Shown here in pieces: positions 1 through 7,427 of a DNA stretch of 22,313 bases (the stretch's first letter is position 1; each line of letters starts with the position of its first letter). The DNA lies in assembly GCA_964570785.1 (NCBI GenBank), contig CAZMZG010000025.1, positions 1-22,313 of the forward strand. The letters are read 5' to 3'. A program made the position numbers and the translations under genes. The notes under the pieces are model-generated. The model ran no database searches, was not told where the DNA came from, and saw only the letters and a list, made by a program, of their open reading frames with translations. The DNA comes from Thermatribacter sp964570785. GTDB lineage: Bacteria > Atribacterota > Atribacteria > Atribacterales > Thermatribacteraceae.

Positions 1-1
1 T

Positions 2-397
2 AACCCTCTCACCCTGTCTGAAACGTACCTTGCTATTCGCCTCACAGGAAACACCACCATCGACCTTGATGTACTCCAGACTGAATTCTATGTAGGGTTT
101 GGCAACCCCTACCTTAATGTGGAACTCGTTTATCCAGAAGGTCCAGAAAATAATAATTCTCAAATCGAGGCTGACAACCTGCTCCTTGTCTGGAAACTTA
201 ACCTTATCGGCACGCTCGGAGTAATAACGCACATCTACCTCCCCTTGCAGAGCCAGGGAAACCTTTCGCACGTTGATGTTTACCTCATAGACGGTTCCTC
301 CGTATCTATTAGCAGCGCTGAAAGCTGGGAGAATTTTGATTTCGAAGGGAATTGTGTAGGAAAAATCAGTCTGCCAGTACAGGAAGGGTGTCTTTAA
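2..397 (+). CDS. Hypothetical protein, C-terminal part (5' end outside window)
   Basis: The frame is open from base 2 to a TAA at 395-397, so about 131 C-terminal residues are visible and the start lies upstream of the window. A GTG at 119 could be read as a start, but the frame continues uninterrupted upstream in the same style and there is no Shine-Dalgarno sequence before 119, so I treat this as one truncated gene. The residues alternate hydrophobic and polar positions with many Asn, Thr, Ser and Gly, as in beta-rich domains of secreted or surface proteins. No membrane segment or catalytic motif is visible. A terminator hairpin follows 40 bases after the stop, consistent with the end of a transcription unit. 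I do not recognise the family. Confidence 0.55.
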   Translation, partial: NPLTLSETYLAIRLTGNTTIDLDVLQTEFYVGFGNPYLNVELVYPEGPENNNSQIEADNLLLVWKLNLIGTLGVITHIYLPLQSQGNLSHVDVYLIDGSSVSISSAESWENFDFEGNCVGKISLPVQEGCL

Positions 398-438
398 TCT
401 TAAATTAACTTCCGATACTTTTCGAGTTTAAAGAACAG

Positions 439-475
439 ACAACCCGGGGGCAACTCTTTCGCCACCGGGTTGTTT
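439..475 (+). terminator. Rho-independent terminator after the partial upstream gene
   Basis: A 12-base arm (439-450, ACAACCCGGGGG) pairs with 462-473 (CCACCGGGTTGT) with a single internal mismatch around an 11-base loop. The right arm runs directly into a short T run (473-475). Stem strength and position 40 bases after a stop codon support termination, although the T tract is short. Confidence 0.65.
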
Positions 476-833
476 CAAACACATCATAAACCAGTATGAA
501 TGAATTACGAGTTATGCCCGAAACCCTAATCTAATATCTTCCCCCGGATTTCTGTTGCAGAGATATCATCCTCTTCTGGCGAGAAAAAAGAAACCAGAAG
601 GTCACATCCTATAGTTCCTACAAAATAATCAAGGTGGATAACCAGTGAGTTACAGGTAGTTTCTACAGAAATTGAAATGAGAAGAAGTCAGGAGTTACAG
701 TGCTAACGCTCCAAGGGAAGGTTTTCTACCTCCAAAGAGTTGTGATTAAAGATTCTCCTTTTCAGTTTTTATTCGTGCTATCGGAAGATAAGAGAAGATT
801 CCCTTTTTGGAAGGGGTCAGAACACACAAACAC
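476..833. other. Gap without a recognisable gene
   Basis: About 350 bases with no convincing open frame on either strand, no tRNA fold and no clear promoter of its own. There is a small perfect hairpin (573-579 CTTCTGG with 594-600 CCAGAAG) and a 9-base direct repeat GAGTTACAG (647-655 and 692-700). Neither is enough to name an element. It may be a decayed gene or an upstream control region for the veg promoter. Confidence 0.5.
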
Positions 834-862
834 TTGTTTTTAAGGCCCAAAAATGGTATAAT
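834..862 (+). promoter_or_regulatory. Sigma70-type promoter for veg
   Basis: The -35 box TTGTTT (834-839) and -10 box TATAAT (857-862) are separated by 17 bases, and TGG precedes the -10 box, giving an extended -10. It lies 31 bases before the TTG start at 893, an ordinary leader length. Confidence 0.8.
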
Positions 863-892
863 TATTAAAACTTTTCCCGGGAAGGATGTTGC

Positions 893-1129
893 TTGACCAC
901 TCAATCCTCTATAGAAGAAATCAAAGAATGGATAGACCTTTTAATAGGGCGAGAGGTAGTCATCGAAGTCAACAAAGGCCGCAAACGGACGGTAACTCGT
1001 CGAGGAACAGTTGAAAAAGCCTATCCTTTCTTCTTCACGCTGCGCATGGACGTCGATGGTTCCTGCCAGCGCATTTCCTTCAATTACGTAGATATACTAA
1101 CCAAAACCATAGAAGTGGAAGTATTATAA
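893..1129 (+). CDS. veg: Veg family protein (DUF1021)
   Basis: A 78-residue protein that aligns over its whole length with Bacillus subtilis Veg (86 aa). Shared features are an N-terminal helix (IEEIKEWIDLLIGR), a basic strand with KGRKRT, the Y-P-x-x-F segment, and a C-terminal S/F-x-Y-x-D-I-L-T motif. Veg proteins are small beta-rich proteins. The Bacillus protein has been linked to biofilm matrix gene expression through SinR; no SinR is visible here, so the role in this organism is unknown. The start is TTG at 893, with GGAAGG about 8 bases upstream; the ATG at 886 is out of frame. It has its own strong extended -10 promoter and precedes endonuclease V. In Bacillus it lies upstream of the glmU-prs region, as here. 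Confidence 0.85.
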   Translation: MTTQSSIEEIKEWIDLLIGREVVIEVNKGRKRTVTRRGTVEKAYPFFFTLRMDVDGSCQRISFNYVDILTKTIEVEVL

Positions 1130-1153
1130 TAGACACAAATTTTGAAAAGGCAC

Positions 1154-1180
1154 CCCACTTCTCTTATCCTCTAAAGTGGG
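1154..1180 (+). terminator. Small hairpin between veg and nfi (possible weak terminator)
   Basis: CCCACTT (1154-1160) pairs perfectly with AAGTGGG (1174-1180) around a 13-base loop. The following bases (TTACAATTGTTGTGTT) are T-rich but not a clean T tract. The hairpin abuts the proposed -10 box of nfi, so it could separate the two units or only partly block read-through. Confidence 0.35.
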
Positions 1181-1181
1181 T

Positions 1182-1187
1182 TACAAT
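1182..1187 (+). promoter_or_regulatory. Possible -10 box giving a near-leaderless nfi transcript
   Basis: TACAAT (5 of 6 consensus bases) lies 9 bases before the ATG at 1197. Transcription would start within a few bases of that ATG, which has no Shine-Dalgarno sequence. The -35 region 17 bases upstream (TTCTCT) is poor, so the promoter call is tentative. Confidence 0.35.
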
Positions 1188-1196
1188 TGTTGTGTT

Positions 1197-1904
1197 ATGA
1201 AAAAGATCCTTCCTTTTCCTTTCGAGGTCTCAACACAGGAAGCGCTGCTTATTCAGGAGGAACTGAAAAAAAGGATTTCTCTGAACTTAGCTCTCGAGGA
1301 AGCCTCTGTAAAGTGCATTGGTGGCATCGATGTTTCCTACCTTAAAGATGGTTTTTCAATGGCAGTCGCCGTGGTGCTTTCTTTTCCCGGGCTCCAGCTT
1401 CTGGAAGTACAGGTGGGAAAAACGCGAGCTTCCTTTCCCTACATTCCTGGCTTTTTATCTTTCAGAGAAGGGCCAGCCATAGAAGAAGCGCTTTCCCGAA
1501 TAAAAAAGGAGCCCCAGCTCTGGTTTTTCGATGGGCAGGGTATTGCTCATCCCCGGGGGGTAGGTTTGGCCAGCCACATCGGCGTGCTTTTTGACCTGGT
1601 GTCCATAGGGGTAGCCAAAAAACCTCTGGTTGGAGAGTTCGAATTTCCTTCTCCAGAAAAAGGAGCCTATTCACCACTCTATTATCAGGAAAAGCAGGTG
1701 GGCTTTGTGGTGCGCACCCGAGAAAAGGTGAAACCCATTTACGTTTCCCCCGGTCACAAAATCAGCCTGGAGGATTCTCTCAAATGGGCTCTCAAAACGG
1801 TAAGCAGGTACCGCCTGCCGGAAGCAACCCGTATAGCGCACCAGCTATCTCAAAAGCTTAAAAAGGAGGGCAACAACCTTGGACCAGGAAACACTGTTTT
1901 CTGA
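1197..1904 (+). CDS. nfi: Endonuclease V (deoxyinosine-specific DNA repair nuclease)
   Basis: The 235-residue protein matches endonuclease V, which cuts DNA at the second phosphodiester bond 3' of deoxyinosine during alternative excision repair of deaminated adenine. Family signatures are present in order: GGIDVS with catalytic Asp45; the wedge motif PYIPGFLSFRE with Glu91; FDGQGIAHPR with Asp112 and His118; and SIGVAKKPLVGEF. Length is near E. coli Nfi (about 223 aa). I start at ATG 1197. A GTG at 1176 would add seven residues not expected in the family and would lie inside the hairpin. Neither start has a Shine-Dalgarno site, and a -10-like box 9 bases upstream of 1197 suggests a leaderless message. 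The 3' end overlaps the next gene by 26 bases, so these genes are coupled. Confidence 0.93.
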   Translation: MKKILPFPFEVSTQEALLIQEELKKRISLNLALEEASVKCIGGIDVSYLKDGFSMAVAVVLSFPGLQLLEVQVGKTRASFPYIPGFLSFREGPAIEEALSRIKKEPQLWFFDGQGIAHPRGVGLASHIGVLFDLVSIGVAKKPLVGEFEFPSPEKGAYSPLYYQEKQVGFVVRTREKVKPIYVSPGHKISLEDSLKWALKTVSRYRLPEATRIAHQLSQKLKKEGNNLGPGNTVF

Positions 1905-2199
1905 GCTTGGGGAAAAACCCAGCCACCACAACAAAGTGGTGATCACCGTGGTGGGCCTGGATCGCATTGGAATTATTGCCAGCATAACCACAGTCCTGGC
2001 CAAACATCGGATAAACATCGAAGATATAACCCAGAAAATACTCGGTGAGTACTTCACCATGATTTTGATTGGGGATCTTTCCCGCTGCACCAGTGATCTT
2101 AAAACTCTAAAAGAAGAACTGGTAAACGCAGGAGAGAAAATAGGGGTCAAAGTCTTTGTGCAGCATGCAGAAGTATTTCATGCCATGCACCGCATATAA
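1879..2199 (+). CDS. ACT domain protein, UPF0237 family
   Basis: A 106-residue protein consisting essentially of one ACT domain: strand VVITVVGLDRIGIIASIT, helix and strand to KHRINIEDITQKI, then the FTMILIGDLS strand and a final helix. ACT domains bind small ligands, often amino acids, and act as dimers; this subfamily resembles the glycine cleavage regulator GcvR. The start is TTG 1879, with a strong AAGGAGG 9 bases upstream, inside the end of nfi. It is followed after 14 bases by a UPF0210 gene, the same pair seen adjacent in Streptococcus and many anaerobes. This suggests the ACT protein senses a metabolite for, or regulates, its partner. The ligand cannot be read from the sequence. Confidence 0.9.
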   Translation: MDQETLFSELGEKPSHHNKVVITVVGLDRIGIIASITTVLAKHRINIEDITQKILGEYFTMILIGDLSRCTSDLKTLKEELVNAGEKIGVKVFVQHAEVFHAMHRI

Positions 2200-2213
2200 G
2201 GGGAATCCGGACC

Positions 2214-3578
2214 ATGCTTTTCGAACGCTCTGAAATCCTGGAAACACTGCGCATGCTGCAACTTCAGAACCTGGACGTGCGCACGGTAACCCTGGGCATA
2301 AACATCCTGGATTGCCGCTCGGACACTCTCGGACAAACCCGAAAGCGAATAATCGAAAAAATCAAAAAAGTAGCCGGTAGCTTCCACCAGGTAGTGGAAG
2401 AGGTTGCTCTGATTTACGGAATACCCATCGTGAACCGCAGAATTGCCCTCACTCCTCTGGCACTGCTTTTCAAACCAGAAGACCAACCTGAAGAGCTCCT
2501 CGGGCTGGCTCAAGATATTGATAAACTTGCCGCTTCGCTGAAAGTAGACTTTGTGGGCGGTTTTTCAGCCCTTATCCACAAAGGCTTTACCGAAGCCGAA
2601 AAAGTTTTCATCTGCAACCTACCCCGGATACTTGCAGCTACCGAGCGCATCTGTGCCTCCATTAACGTTGCCTCTTCGAAAAGCGGCATCAACGTGGATG
2701 GAATACTGATGATGGGCCAGGTTATCAAAGAAACCGCTGAGTTGAGTGCTCAAAAGGACGCTATCGCCTGTGCCAGGCTGGTGGTCTTTGCCAACGCCCC
2801 GGAAGACAATCCCTTTATGGCCGGAGCTTTCCACGGCATAGGAGAACCTGAAGCAGTAATCAACGTGGGGGTAAGCGGTCCCGGGGTGGTCAAGGAAGTG
2901 GTGGAGCGAAATCCTCAGGCCTCCTTAGGAGAACTGGCCGAGATAATCAAACGCACCGCTTTTAAAATCACCAGAGTGGGTGAACTGATTGGCAGGGCAG
3001 TAGCCTCTCGCCTGAATGTGGAATTCGGGATTGTGGATCTCTCTCTGGCTCCCACTCCCCGGGTGGGAGACAGCGTTGCCGAAGTGATTGAAGCCATGGG
3101 CATAGAAAAATGCGGTGCCTGGGGAACCACCCTGGCCCTTGCTCTCCTGACCGATGCCTGCAAAAAAGGCGGCACTATGGCTTCTTCGCGAGTAGGAGGA
3201 TTGAGCGGTGCCTTCATCCCGGTGAGTGAAGATGCTGCCATGAACGAAGCTGCTTCCTGCGGTGCGCTGAGCATGGAAAAACTGGAAGCGCTCACCAGTG
3301 TCTGTTCAGTGGGGCTGGACATGATAGCCATACCCGGGGATACTCCTCCTGAAGTGATTTCCTGCATCATTGCTGATGAAATAGCCATTGGGGTCATCAA
3401 CCACAAGACAACTGGCGTGCGCATCATACCGGTACCTGGCAAAAAAGCCGGAGATCGGGTAACCTGGGGAGGTCTGCTGGGAGAAGCGGTGATAATGCCG
3501 GTTAACCGCTTTTCGGGAAGCCGGTTTATCAAAAGAGGAGGCCATGTTCCGGCACCGATAACCAGCCTCAAAAACTGA
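2214..3578 (+). CDS. UPF0210 / DUF711 family protein (PFL-like)
   Basis: A 454-residue protein of the UPF0210 (DUF711) family, whose known structures have a pyruvate-formate-lyase-like barrel fold. Characteristic segments are the N-terminal block with VRTVTLGINILDC, DFVGGFSALIHKG, the SGINVDGILMMGQ stretch, INVGVSGPGVVKE, and a Gly-rich C-terminal part (GKKAGDRVTWGGLLGEA). No biochemical function is firmly established. There is no obvious glycyl-radical motif of the classical RVxGY type, so PFL-like chemistry should not be assumed. The start is ATG 2214, with AAGGGGA about 9 bases upstream. It is the last gene of the veg-nfi-ACT unit. A near-consensus promoter for tRNA-Gln begins 6 bases after its stop, with no terminator between. 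Confidence 0.92.
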   Translation: MLFERSEILETLRMLQLQNLDVRTVTLGINILDCRSDTLGQTRKRIIEKIKKVAGSFHQVVEEVALIYGIPIVNRRIALTPLALLFKPEDQPEELLGLAQDIDKLAASLKVDFVGGFSALIHKGFTEAEKVFICNLPRILAATERICASINVASSKSGINVDGILMMGQVIKETAELSAQKDAIACARLVVFANAPEDNPFMAGAFHGIGEPEAVINVGVSGPGVVKEVVERNPQASLGELAEIIKRTAFKITRVGELIGRAVASRLNVEFGIVDLSLAPTPRVGDSVAEVIEAMGIEKCGAWGTTLALALLTDACKKGGTMASSRVGGLSGAFIPVSEDAAMNEAASCGALSMEKLEALTSVCSVGLDMIAIPGDTPPEVISCIIADEIAIGVINHKTTGVRIIPVPGKKAGDRVTWGGLLGEAVIMPVNRFSGSRFIKRGGHVPAPITSLKN

Positions 3579-3583
3579 TTTAA

Positions 3584-3612
3584 TTGACAGTGATTTACCC
3601 TTTGGATATAAT
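3584..3612 (+). promoter_or_regulatory. Consensus sigma70-type promoter for tRNA-Gln
   Basis: Perfect TTGACA (3584-3589) and perfect TATAAT (3607-3612) with a 17-base spacer, 27 bases before the mature 5' end of the tRNA. This is the best promoter in the window, as expected for a stable RNA gene. Confidence 0.92.
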
Positions 3613-3638
3613 TGTGTTGCTTGTGGAGAAGCATAAAC

Positions 3639-3712
3639 TGGGGTGTGGCCAAGCGGTAAGGCAAGGGACTTTGGATCCCTGAGCGGAGGTTCGAATCCTC
3701 CCACCCCAGCCA
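3639..3712 (+). tRNA. tRNA-Gln (anticodon TTG)
   Basis: A 74-nt cloverleaf with encoded CCA. The acceptor arm TGGGGTG pairs with CACCCCA (3702-3708), followed by discriminator G and CCA at 3710-3712. The anticodon stem AGGGA/TCCCT encloses the loop CTTTGGA, placing TTG at positions 34-36. The T arm GGAGG-TTCGAAT-CCTCC is perfect. It has its own promoter upstream and a terminator downstream. Confidence 0.96.
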
Positions 3713-3732
3713 CTCTGTAATAAAGGGAACAG

Positions 3733-3762
3733 CGCGACTGGGGTTAGTCGCGTTTTGTTTTT
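3733..3762 (+). terminator. Rho-independent terminator between tRNA-Gln and glmU
   Basis: CGCGACT (3733-3739) pairs perfectly with AGTCGCG (3746-3752) around a 6-base loop, followed by TTTTGTTTTT. It should end the tRNA transcript. It ends only 16 bases before the glmU ATG, so the glmU operon may depend partly on read-through past it. Confidence 0.88.
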
Positions 3763-3778
3763 AGGTCTCGAGGAGAAA

Positions 3779-5179
3779 ATGAATTTATCCAACTGGGCTC
3801 TTTGCATTCTGGCTGCTGGTGAAGGAAAGAGAATGGCCTCCCAGATACCAAAAAATTTTATCCCAGTTCTGGGGCGTCCTCTTTTTGCCTACCTGTTTGA
3901 CGAAATAAAGCAGTGCCAATTTGGCGAAATTGTAGTGGTCATCCGGAAAGGCATGGAAGAGTACCTTAGAGAATTTCTTGCAAAAGAACCAAAATTGAAA
4001 ACGGTATTTCAGGAAAAACCGCTGGGAACAGCCCATGCCCTGCAATCAGCATTACCCAAGCTCTCAAGCTCTATCGAAAAAGTGATGGTCATCTACGCAG
4101 ACATGCCACTTTTACGTAGCGAAACTCTAAGAGCTTTTGCCCGCTTCTTCTTATCCAACCAGCTCGAAGCTGCTCTAACCACCTCTTTTTTAGAAAACCC
4201 TCAAGGATATGGAAGGATTATCCGCGATCCTTGCGGAGAAGTTCTTGAAATACGAGAAGAAAAAGACTGCTCACCTGAAGAGTTGCCAATCAAAGAAATC
4301 AATATTGGCATCTTTGCTTTTGAGCGTTCCATTATCCAGAACTTGCTAACCAGGGTTGACAACCGTAACCAGCAGGGAGAGTATTACTTGACCGACGTGA
4401 TAGCGCTGGCTCGCAAAGCAAACCGCAAACTCAAGAGTTACACATTGCCCTGGAGGGAGGAGTTCATTAACCTCAACACCCCCTCTGATCTTGCCCTGGT
4501 TACATCACACCTGCGCAACCACAAAAACCAGTCGCTGCTTGCTCAGGGAGTGAAAATGGTAGATCCCGAAAACACCTGGGTGGACTGGGAAGTAGAAGTA
4601 GGGAAAGATACCTGGCTTTATCCGGGAACGGTAATTGAAGGAAAAAGCAAAATAGGGGAGAATAACCGTATCGGCCCTTTCAGCCTTCTGGTTGACACTG
4701 TAACTGGCAAAAACTGCAGGATTGCTTTCAGTGTCATCGAAGGAGCAGTGATAAAAGAGGGAGTGGAAGTGGGACCCTTTGCTCACCTGCGTCCGGGTGC
4801 GCAGCTCGAAGAAAGATGTCGCATAGGGAACTTTGTGGAGGTGAAGAATTCGCGCATTGGAGCAGAGACCAAAGCGCTGCATCTTTCCTACCTTGGTGAC
4901 GCTCAAATTGGGAAAAAAGTAAATATTGGCGCTGGCACCATTACCTGCAACTATGACGGAACCAAGAAAAACCCTACCTTCATCGAAGATGAAGTATTTA
5001 TAGGAAGCAACAACGCTCTGGTAGCCCCAGTGAGAATTGGAAAAGGCGCCTATACTGCGGCTGGCTCCACCATTACCAGAGATGTTCCTCCAGAAAACCT
5101 GGGCATAGCTCGTGCCCGGCAGAAAAATCTGGAAAACTGGACCCCAAAAAGAAAGAGTGGGAGAAAAAAAGAACAATGA
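3779..5179 (+). CDS. glmU: Bifunctional UDP-GlcNAc pyrophosphorylase / GlcN-1-P acetyltransferase
   Basis: GlmU makes UDP-N-acetylglucosamine for peptidoglycan in two steps: acetylation of glucosamine-1-phosphate by the C-terminal domain and uridylylation by the N-terminal domain. The N-terminal Rossmann-like domain carries LAAGEGKRM and a downstream Lys in the nucleotide-binding loop, followed by GTAHAL and YADMPLL (Mg-binding Asp). The C-terminal left-handed beta-helix shows hexapeptide repeats and the HLRPGA, NFVEVKNS, HLSYLGDA and GAGTITCNYDG motifs. I start at ATG 3779 (466 aa) because GAGGAG lies 3 to 8 bases upstream. An in-frame start at 3755 would fall within the T tract of the preceding terminator. 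Its stop overlaps the prs start (ATGA). No separate strong promoter is visible between the tRNA and this gene. Confidence 0.96.
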   Translation: MNLSNWALCILAAGEGKRMASQIPKNFIPVLGRPLFAYLFDEIKQCQFGEIVVVIRKGMEEYLREFLAKEPKLKTVFQEKPLGTAHALQSALPKLSSSIEKVMVIYADMPLLRSETLRAFARFFLSNQLEAALTTSFLENPQGYGRIIRDPCGEVLEIREEKDCSPEELPIKEINIGIFAFERSIIQNLLTRVDNRNQQGEYYLTDVIALARKANRKLKSYTLPWREEFINLNTPSDLALVTSHLRNHKNQSLLAQGVKMVDPENTWVDWEVEVGKDTWLYPGTVIEGKSKIGENNRIGPFSLLVDTVTGKNCRIAFSVIEGAVIKEGVEVGPFAHLRPGAQLEERCRIGNFVEVKNSRIGAETKALHLSYLGDAQIGKKVNIGAGTITCNYDGTKKNPTFIEDEVFIGSNNALVAPVRIGKGAYTAAGSTITRDVPPENLGIARARQKNLENWTPKRKSGRKKEQ

Positions 5180-6138
5180 TTAACGTAAACTTTCATCAGC
5201 ACCTCAAGGTTTTTTCTGGAAATGCCAACCCAACCTTGGCACAGGAAATTTGCTGGTATCTGGATGTTCCCTTAGGAAGAGCAGATGTGGGTAGGTTTCC
5301 CAACGGGGAAGTACGAGTCCGCATTGAAGAGAGTGTGCGTGGCTGTGATGTTTTTGTAATTCAGCCCACGTCTCCTCCAGCCAATGACAACCTCGTGGAA
5401 CTTCTGATCATGATAGACGCCCTGAGCAGAGCCTCAGCAAAAAGAATAACTGCCGTCATTCCCTTTTACGGTTATGCCAAGCAGGACCGCAAAACCAAGG
5501 GTAGAGAACCTATCTCTGCCAAACTGGTCGCCAACCTTTTGGTAACTGCTGGAGCTAATCGGATACTCACCATGGACCTCCATGCCGGGCAAATCCAAGG
5601 TTTTTTTGACATTCCTGTCGATAACCTGGCAGCTCAGTCACTGCTTGCTCGTTACTTTGCTACCAAAAATCTGCAGAACCTGGTGGTAGTAAGCCCTGAC
5701 GTGGGTGGCACTGCCCGGGCAAGGAACTTTGCCAACCGTCTGCAGGTCGATCTCGCCGTCATCGACAAACACCGTCCCAACTATGCTCAGGTGGAAGTCA
5801 TGAACATCATCGGCGACGTTAAAGGCAAAACAGCTATCATAGTTGATGACCTCATCGACACTGCCGGTACGCTGGTGGAAGGAGCTGAAGCTCTCCTCAA
5901 AAAGGGCGGTGCCAAAGAGGTTTATGCCTGCGCCACCCATCCTGTCTTCAGCAGTCAGGCAGTGGAAAGGATTACCAATTCCCCCATCAAAGAAGTCGTG
6001 GTAACCAACACCATTGACATCAGTGAAAAAATAAGTAAATCCTTATCCAAAATAAAAGTTCTCTCGGTGGCCCCGATCTTTGCAGAGGCCATAAAGAGGA
6101 TCCACGGAGAGCTTTCCATAAGCGAACTCTTTGTCTAA
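5176..6138 (+). CDS. prs: Ribose-phosphate pyrophosphokinase (PRPP synthase)
   Basis: A 320-residue class I PRPP synthase that transfers pyrophosphate from ATP to ribose 5-phosphate, giving PRPP for nucleotides, His and Trp. Visible signatures are GRFPNGE with the R-x-RI segment near the N-terminus, IQPTSPPANDNLVELL, the flexible-loop YGYAKQDRK motif, DLHAGQIQGFFDIPVDNL, and the PRPP-binding loop IIVDDLIDTAGT followed by the C-terminal THPVFS motif. The ATG overlaps the glmU stop by four bases, so translation is coupled. The glmU-prs-ctc-pth order matches Bacillus, where UDP-GlcNAc and PRPP synthesis genes also share an operon. Confidence 0.97.
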   Translation: MINVNFHQHLKVFSGNANPTLAQEICWYLDVPLGRADVGRFPNGEVRVRIEESVRGCDVFVIQPTSPPANDNLVELLIMIDALSRASAKRITAVIPFYGYAKQDRKTKGREPISAKLVANLLVTAGANRILTMDLHAGQIQGFFDIPVDNLAAQSLLARYFATKNLQNLVVVSPDVGGTARARNFANRLQVDLAVIDKHRPNYAQVEVMNIIGDVKGKTAIIVDDLIDTAGTLVEGAEALLKKGGAKEVYACATHPVFSSQAVERITNSPIKEVVVTNTIDISEKISKSLSKIKVLSVAPIFAEAIKRIHGELSISELFV

Positions 6139-6156
6139 TAAGCGGAGGTGGCGAAA

Positions 6157-6813
6157 GTGAGTCAGAAAGAGAGCATTCTATTGAACCTTGAAAAAAGAGA
6201 GTCTACCGGGAAAGGTGCTGCCAGAAAACTGCGCCGTACAGGCTGGATACCAGGAACCCTCTACTCCAGGCGCAGCAGGCAGGAAGGTTCAATGCCTGTA
6301 AAGGTGAAGGAAACTGAACTGCGAAAAGCACTCCATACACCGGGCATAATGCACCACTTGATTGACTTCTCCATTAATGGAGAAAAGCAACGTGGAATTA
6401 TCAAAGACATCCAGCGTAACCCCCTTAAGGACGAAATATGGCACGTTGACTTCTATGCAGTGCTTGGCGACCAGAAACTCTCTCTCGCCATACCGGTAGT
6501 ATTGAAGGGAGAAGCTAAAGGCGTCAAAGAAGGAGGCATCCTGGAATTTGCTACCCAAGAACTGGAAGTGGAATGCCTGCCCGATGCAATTCCTGAGGCT
6601 ATAGAAGTGGATATTTCCAACCTCGAAATTGGCGATTCCATTCACGTAGGCGACATTCAGCCTCCCGAGGGAGTAACCATCGCCGAAAATGCTGAAGAAG
6701 TGGTGGTCTCGGTAATTCCACCTGAAGTGAGCGTCGAAGAAGAAGCTGCCGAAGAAGAGGAAGAAGAAGCTCAACCCGAGGTGATCAAAAAAGGAGGAGA
6801 GTCAGAAGAATAG
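6157..6813 (+). CDS. rplY: 50S ribosomal protein L25/TL5 (general stress protein Ctc)
   Basis: A 218-residue two-domain L25 protein. Residues 1 to about 95 form the 5S rRNA-binding L25 domain (start with the ESILLNLEKRESTGKGAARK-like block, then GIIKDIQRNPLKDEIWHVDF). Residues about 96 to 185 form the TL5/CTC beta domain (IPVVLKGEAKGVKEGG, ISNLEIGDSIHV). A strongly acidic tail rich in Glu follows. The start GTG 6157 is preferred because GGAGGTG lies 6 bases upstream; the in-frame GTG at 6148 overlaps that ribosome binding site. The stop shares one base with the pth GTG (TAGTG). Length and tail are typical of the long Ctc form. Confidence 0.94.
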   Translation: MSQKESILLNLEKRESTGKGAARKLRRTGWIPGTLYSRRSRQEGSMPVKVKETELRKALHTPGIMHHLIDFSINGEKQRGIIKDIQRNPLKDEIWHVDFYAVLGDQKLSLAIPVVLKGEAKGVKEGGILEFATQELEVECLPDAIPEAIEVDISNLEIGDSIHVGDIQPPEGVTIAENAEEVVVSVIPPEVSVEEEAAEEEEEEAQPEVIKKGGESEE

Positions 6814-7427
6814 TGCCTCATTTGGTAATAGGTCTGGGCAACCCGGGCAAAAAATATGCATTTACCAGGCACAACGTGGGTTTTCGAGTGGTGGACAGGA
6901 TCGCCCTCAAAGAAAAAATCCGCTTTTCGAAAACCCCTTATTATTATTTTTCCTTTTTCAAGATCAACGCCAAAGAGGTGTTTTTGATAAAGCCTCTAAC
7001 CTATATGAATCAAAGTGGCAGGGCAGTGCAAACCTTTCTGGAAGACCGAGCACTACAGGTTGATGACCCTCAAAAGATAATTGTAGTTCACGACGAAGTG
7101 GACCTTCCTCCAGGAACCTTGCGCATTAAAAAGAGAGGCGGCACCGCCGGCCACCGGGGCCTGAACTCTCTGGTTGAAGTCCTGAATAGCCAGGACTTTT
7201 TGAGAGTGAGGGTGGGGATAGGCAAACCCGTTTGCAAGGAGCTGATGGTTGATTACGTTCTGGGCACTCCCAGTGATGCACAAGAAATATTGCTACTTGA
7301 GAGAGCCGAACAAAAAGCCGTGGAGGCAACCTACTGCATTTTGAGAGAAGGTGTCCTCAGAGCAATGAATATTTACAATTCAAAAAAGGAGGAACTGACT
7401 GAAGAAAACAGCAATGCCAAGATCTGA
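6813..7427 (+). CDS. pth: Peptidyl-tRNA hydrolase
   Basis: Pth frees tRNA from peptidyl-tRNAs that drop off stalled ribosomes. The 204-residue protein has the classical motifs: GLGNPGKKYAFTRHNVGF with Asn10 and catalytic His20, KPLTYMNQSG with Asn66, VVHDEVDLPPGTLRIK with Asp94, and GGTAGHRGLNSL. The start GTG overlaps the rplY stop by one base. AAGGAGG lies about 15 bases upstream, somewhat far, so coupling through the overlap may matter. Its 3' end overlaps the next gene by 14 bases. Confidence 0.96.
   Translation: MPHLVIGLGNPGKKYAFTRHNVGFRVVDRIALKEKIRFSKTPYYYFSFFKINAKEVFLIKPLTYMNQSGRAVQTFLEDRALQVDDPQKIIVVHDEVDLPPGTLRIKKRGGTAGHRGLNSLVEVLNSQDFLRVRVGIGKPVCKELMVDYVLGTPSDAQEILLLERAEQKAVEATYCILREGVLRAMNIYNSKKEELTEENSNAKI

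Noticed and set aside
119..121. GTG 119 as the start of the first gene
   Set aside because: The frame is open to the window edge, and there is no ribosome binding site before it.
647..700. Direct repeat GAGTTACAG spaced 45 bases, considered as start of a CRISPR or iteron array
   Set aside because: Only two 9-base copies with no further periodic copies; expected by chance at this size.
1176..1196. GTG 1176 as the start of endonuclease V
   Set aside because: It would lie in the hairpin arm, lacks a Shine-Dalgarno site, and adds residues absent from the family.
2915..3664. 249-residue minus-strand open frame
   Set aside because: Antisense shadow of the UPF0210 gene with Ser/Pro/Thr-rich composition and no ribosome binding site.
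3306..3713. Minus-strand open frame with GGFEPPLRDPKSLALP-type sequence
   Set aside because: Its start is the reverse complement of tRNA-Gln and the rest is antisense to the UPF0210 gene. Such proteins are a familiar misannotation of tRNA antisense.
4505..5176. 223-residue minus-strand open frame
   Set aside because: Antisense shadow of the glmU beta-helix region; the sense frame has clear family motifs.
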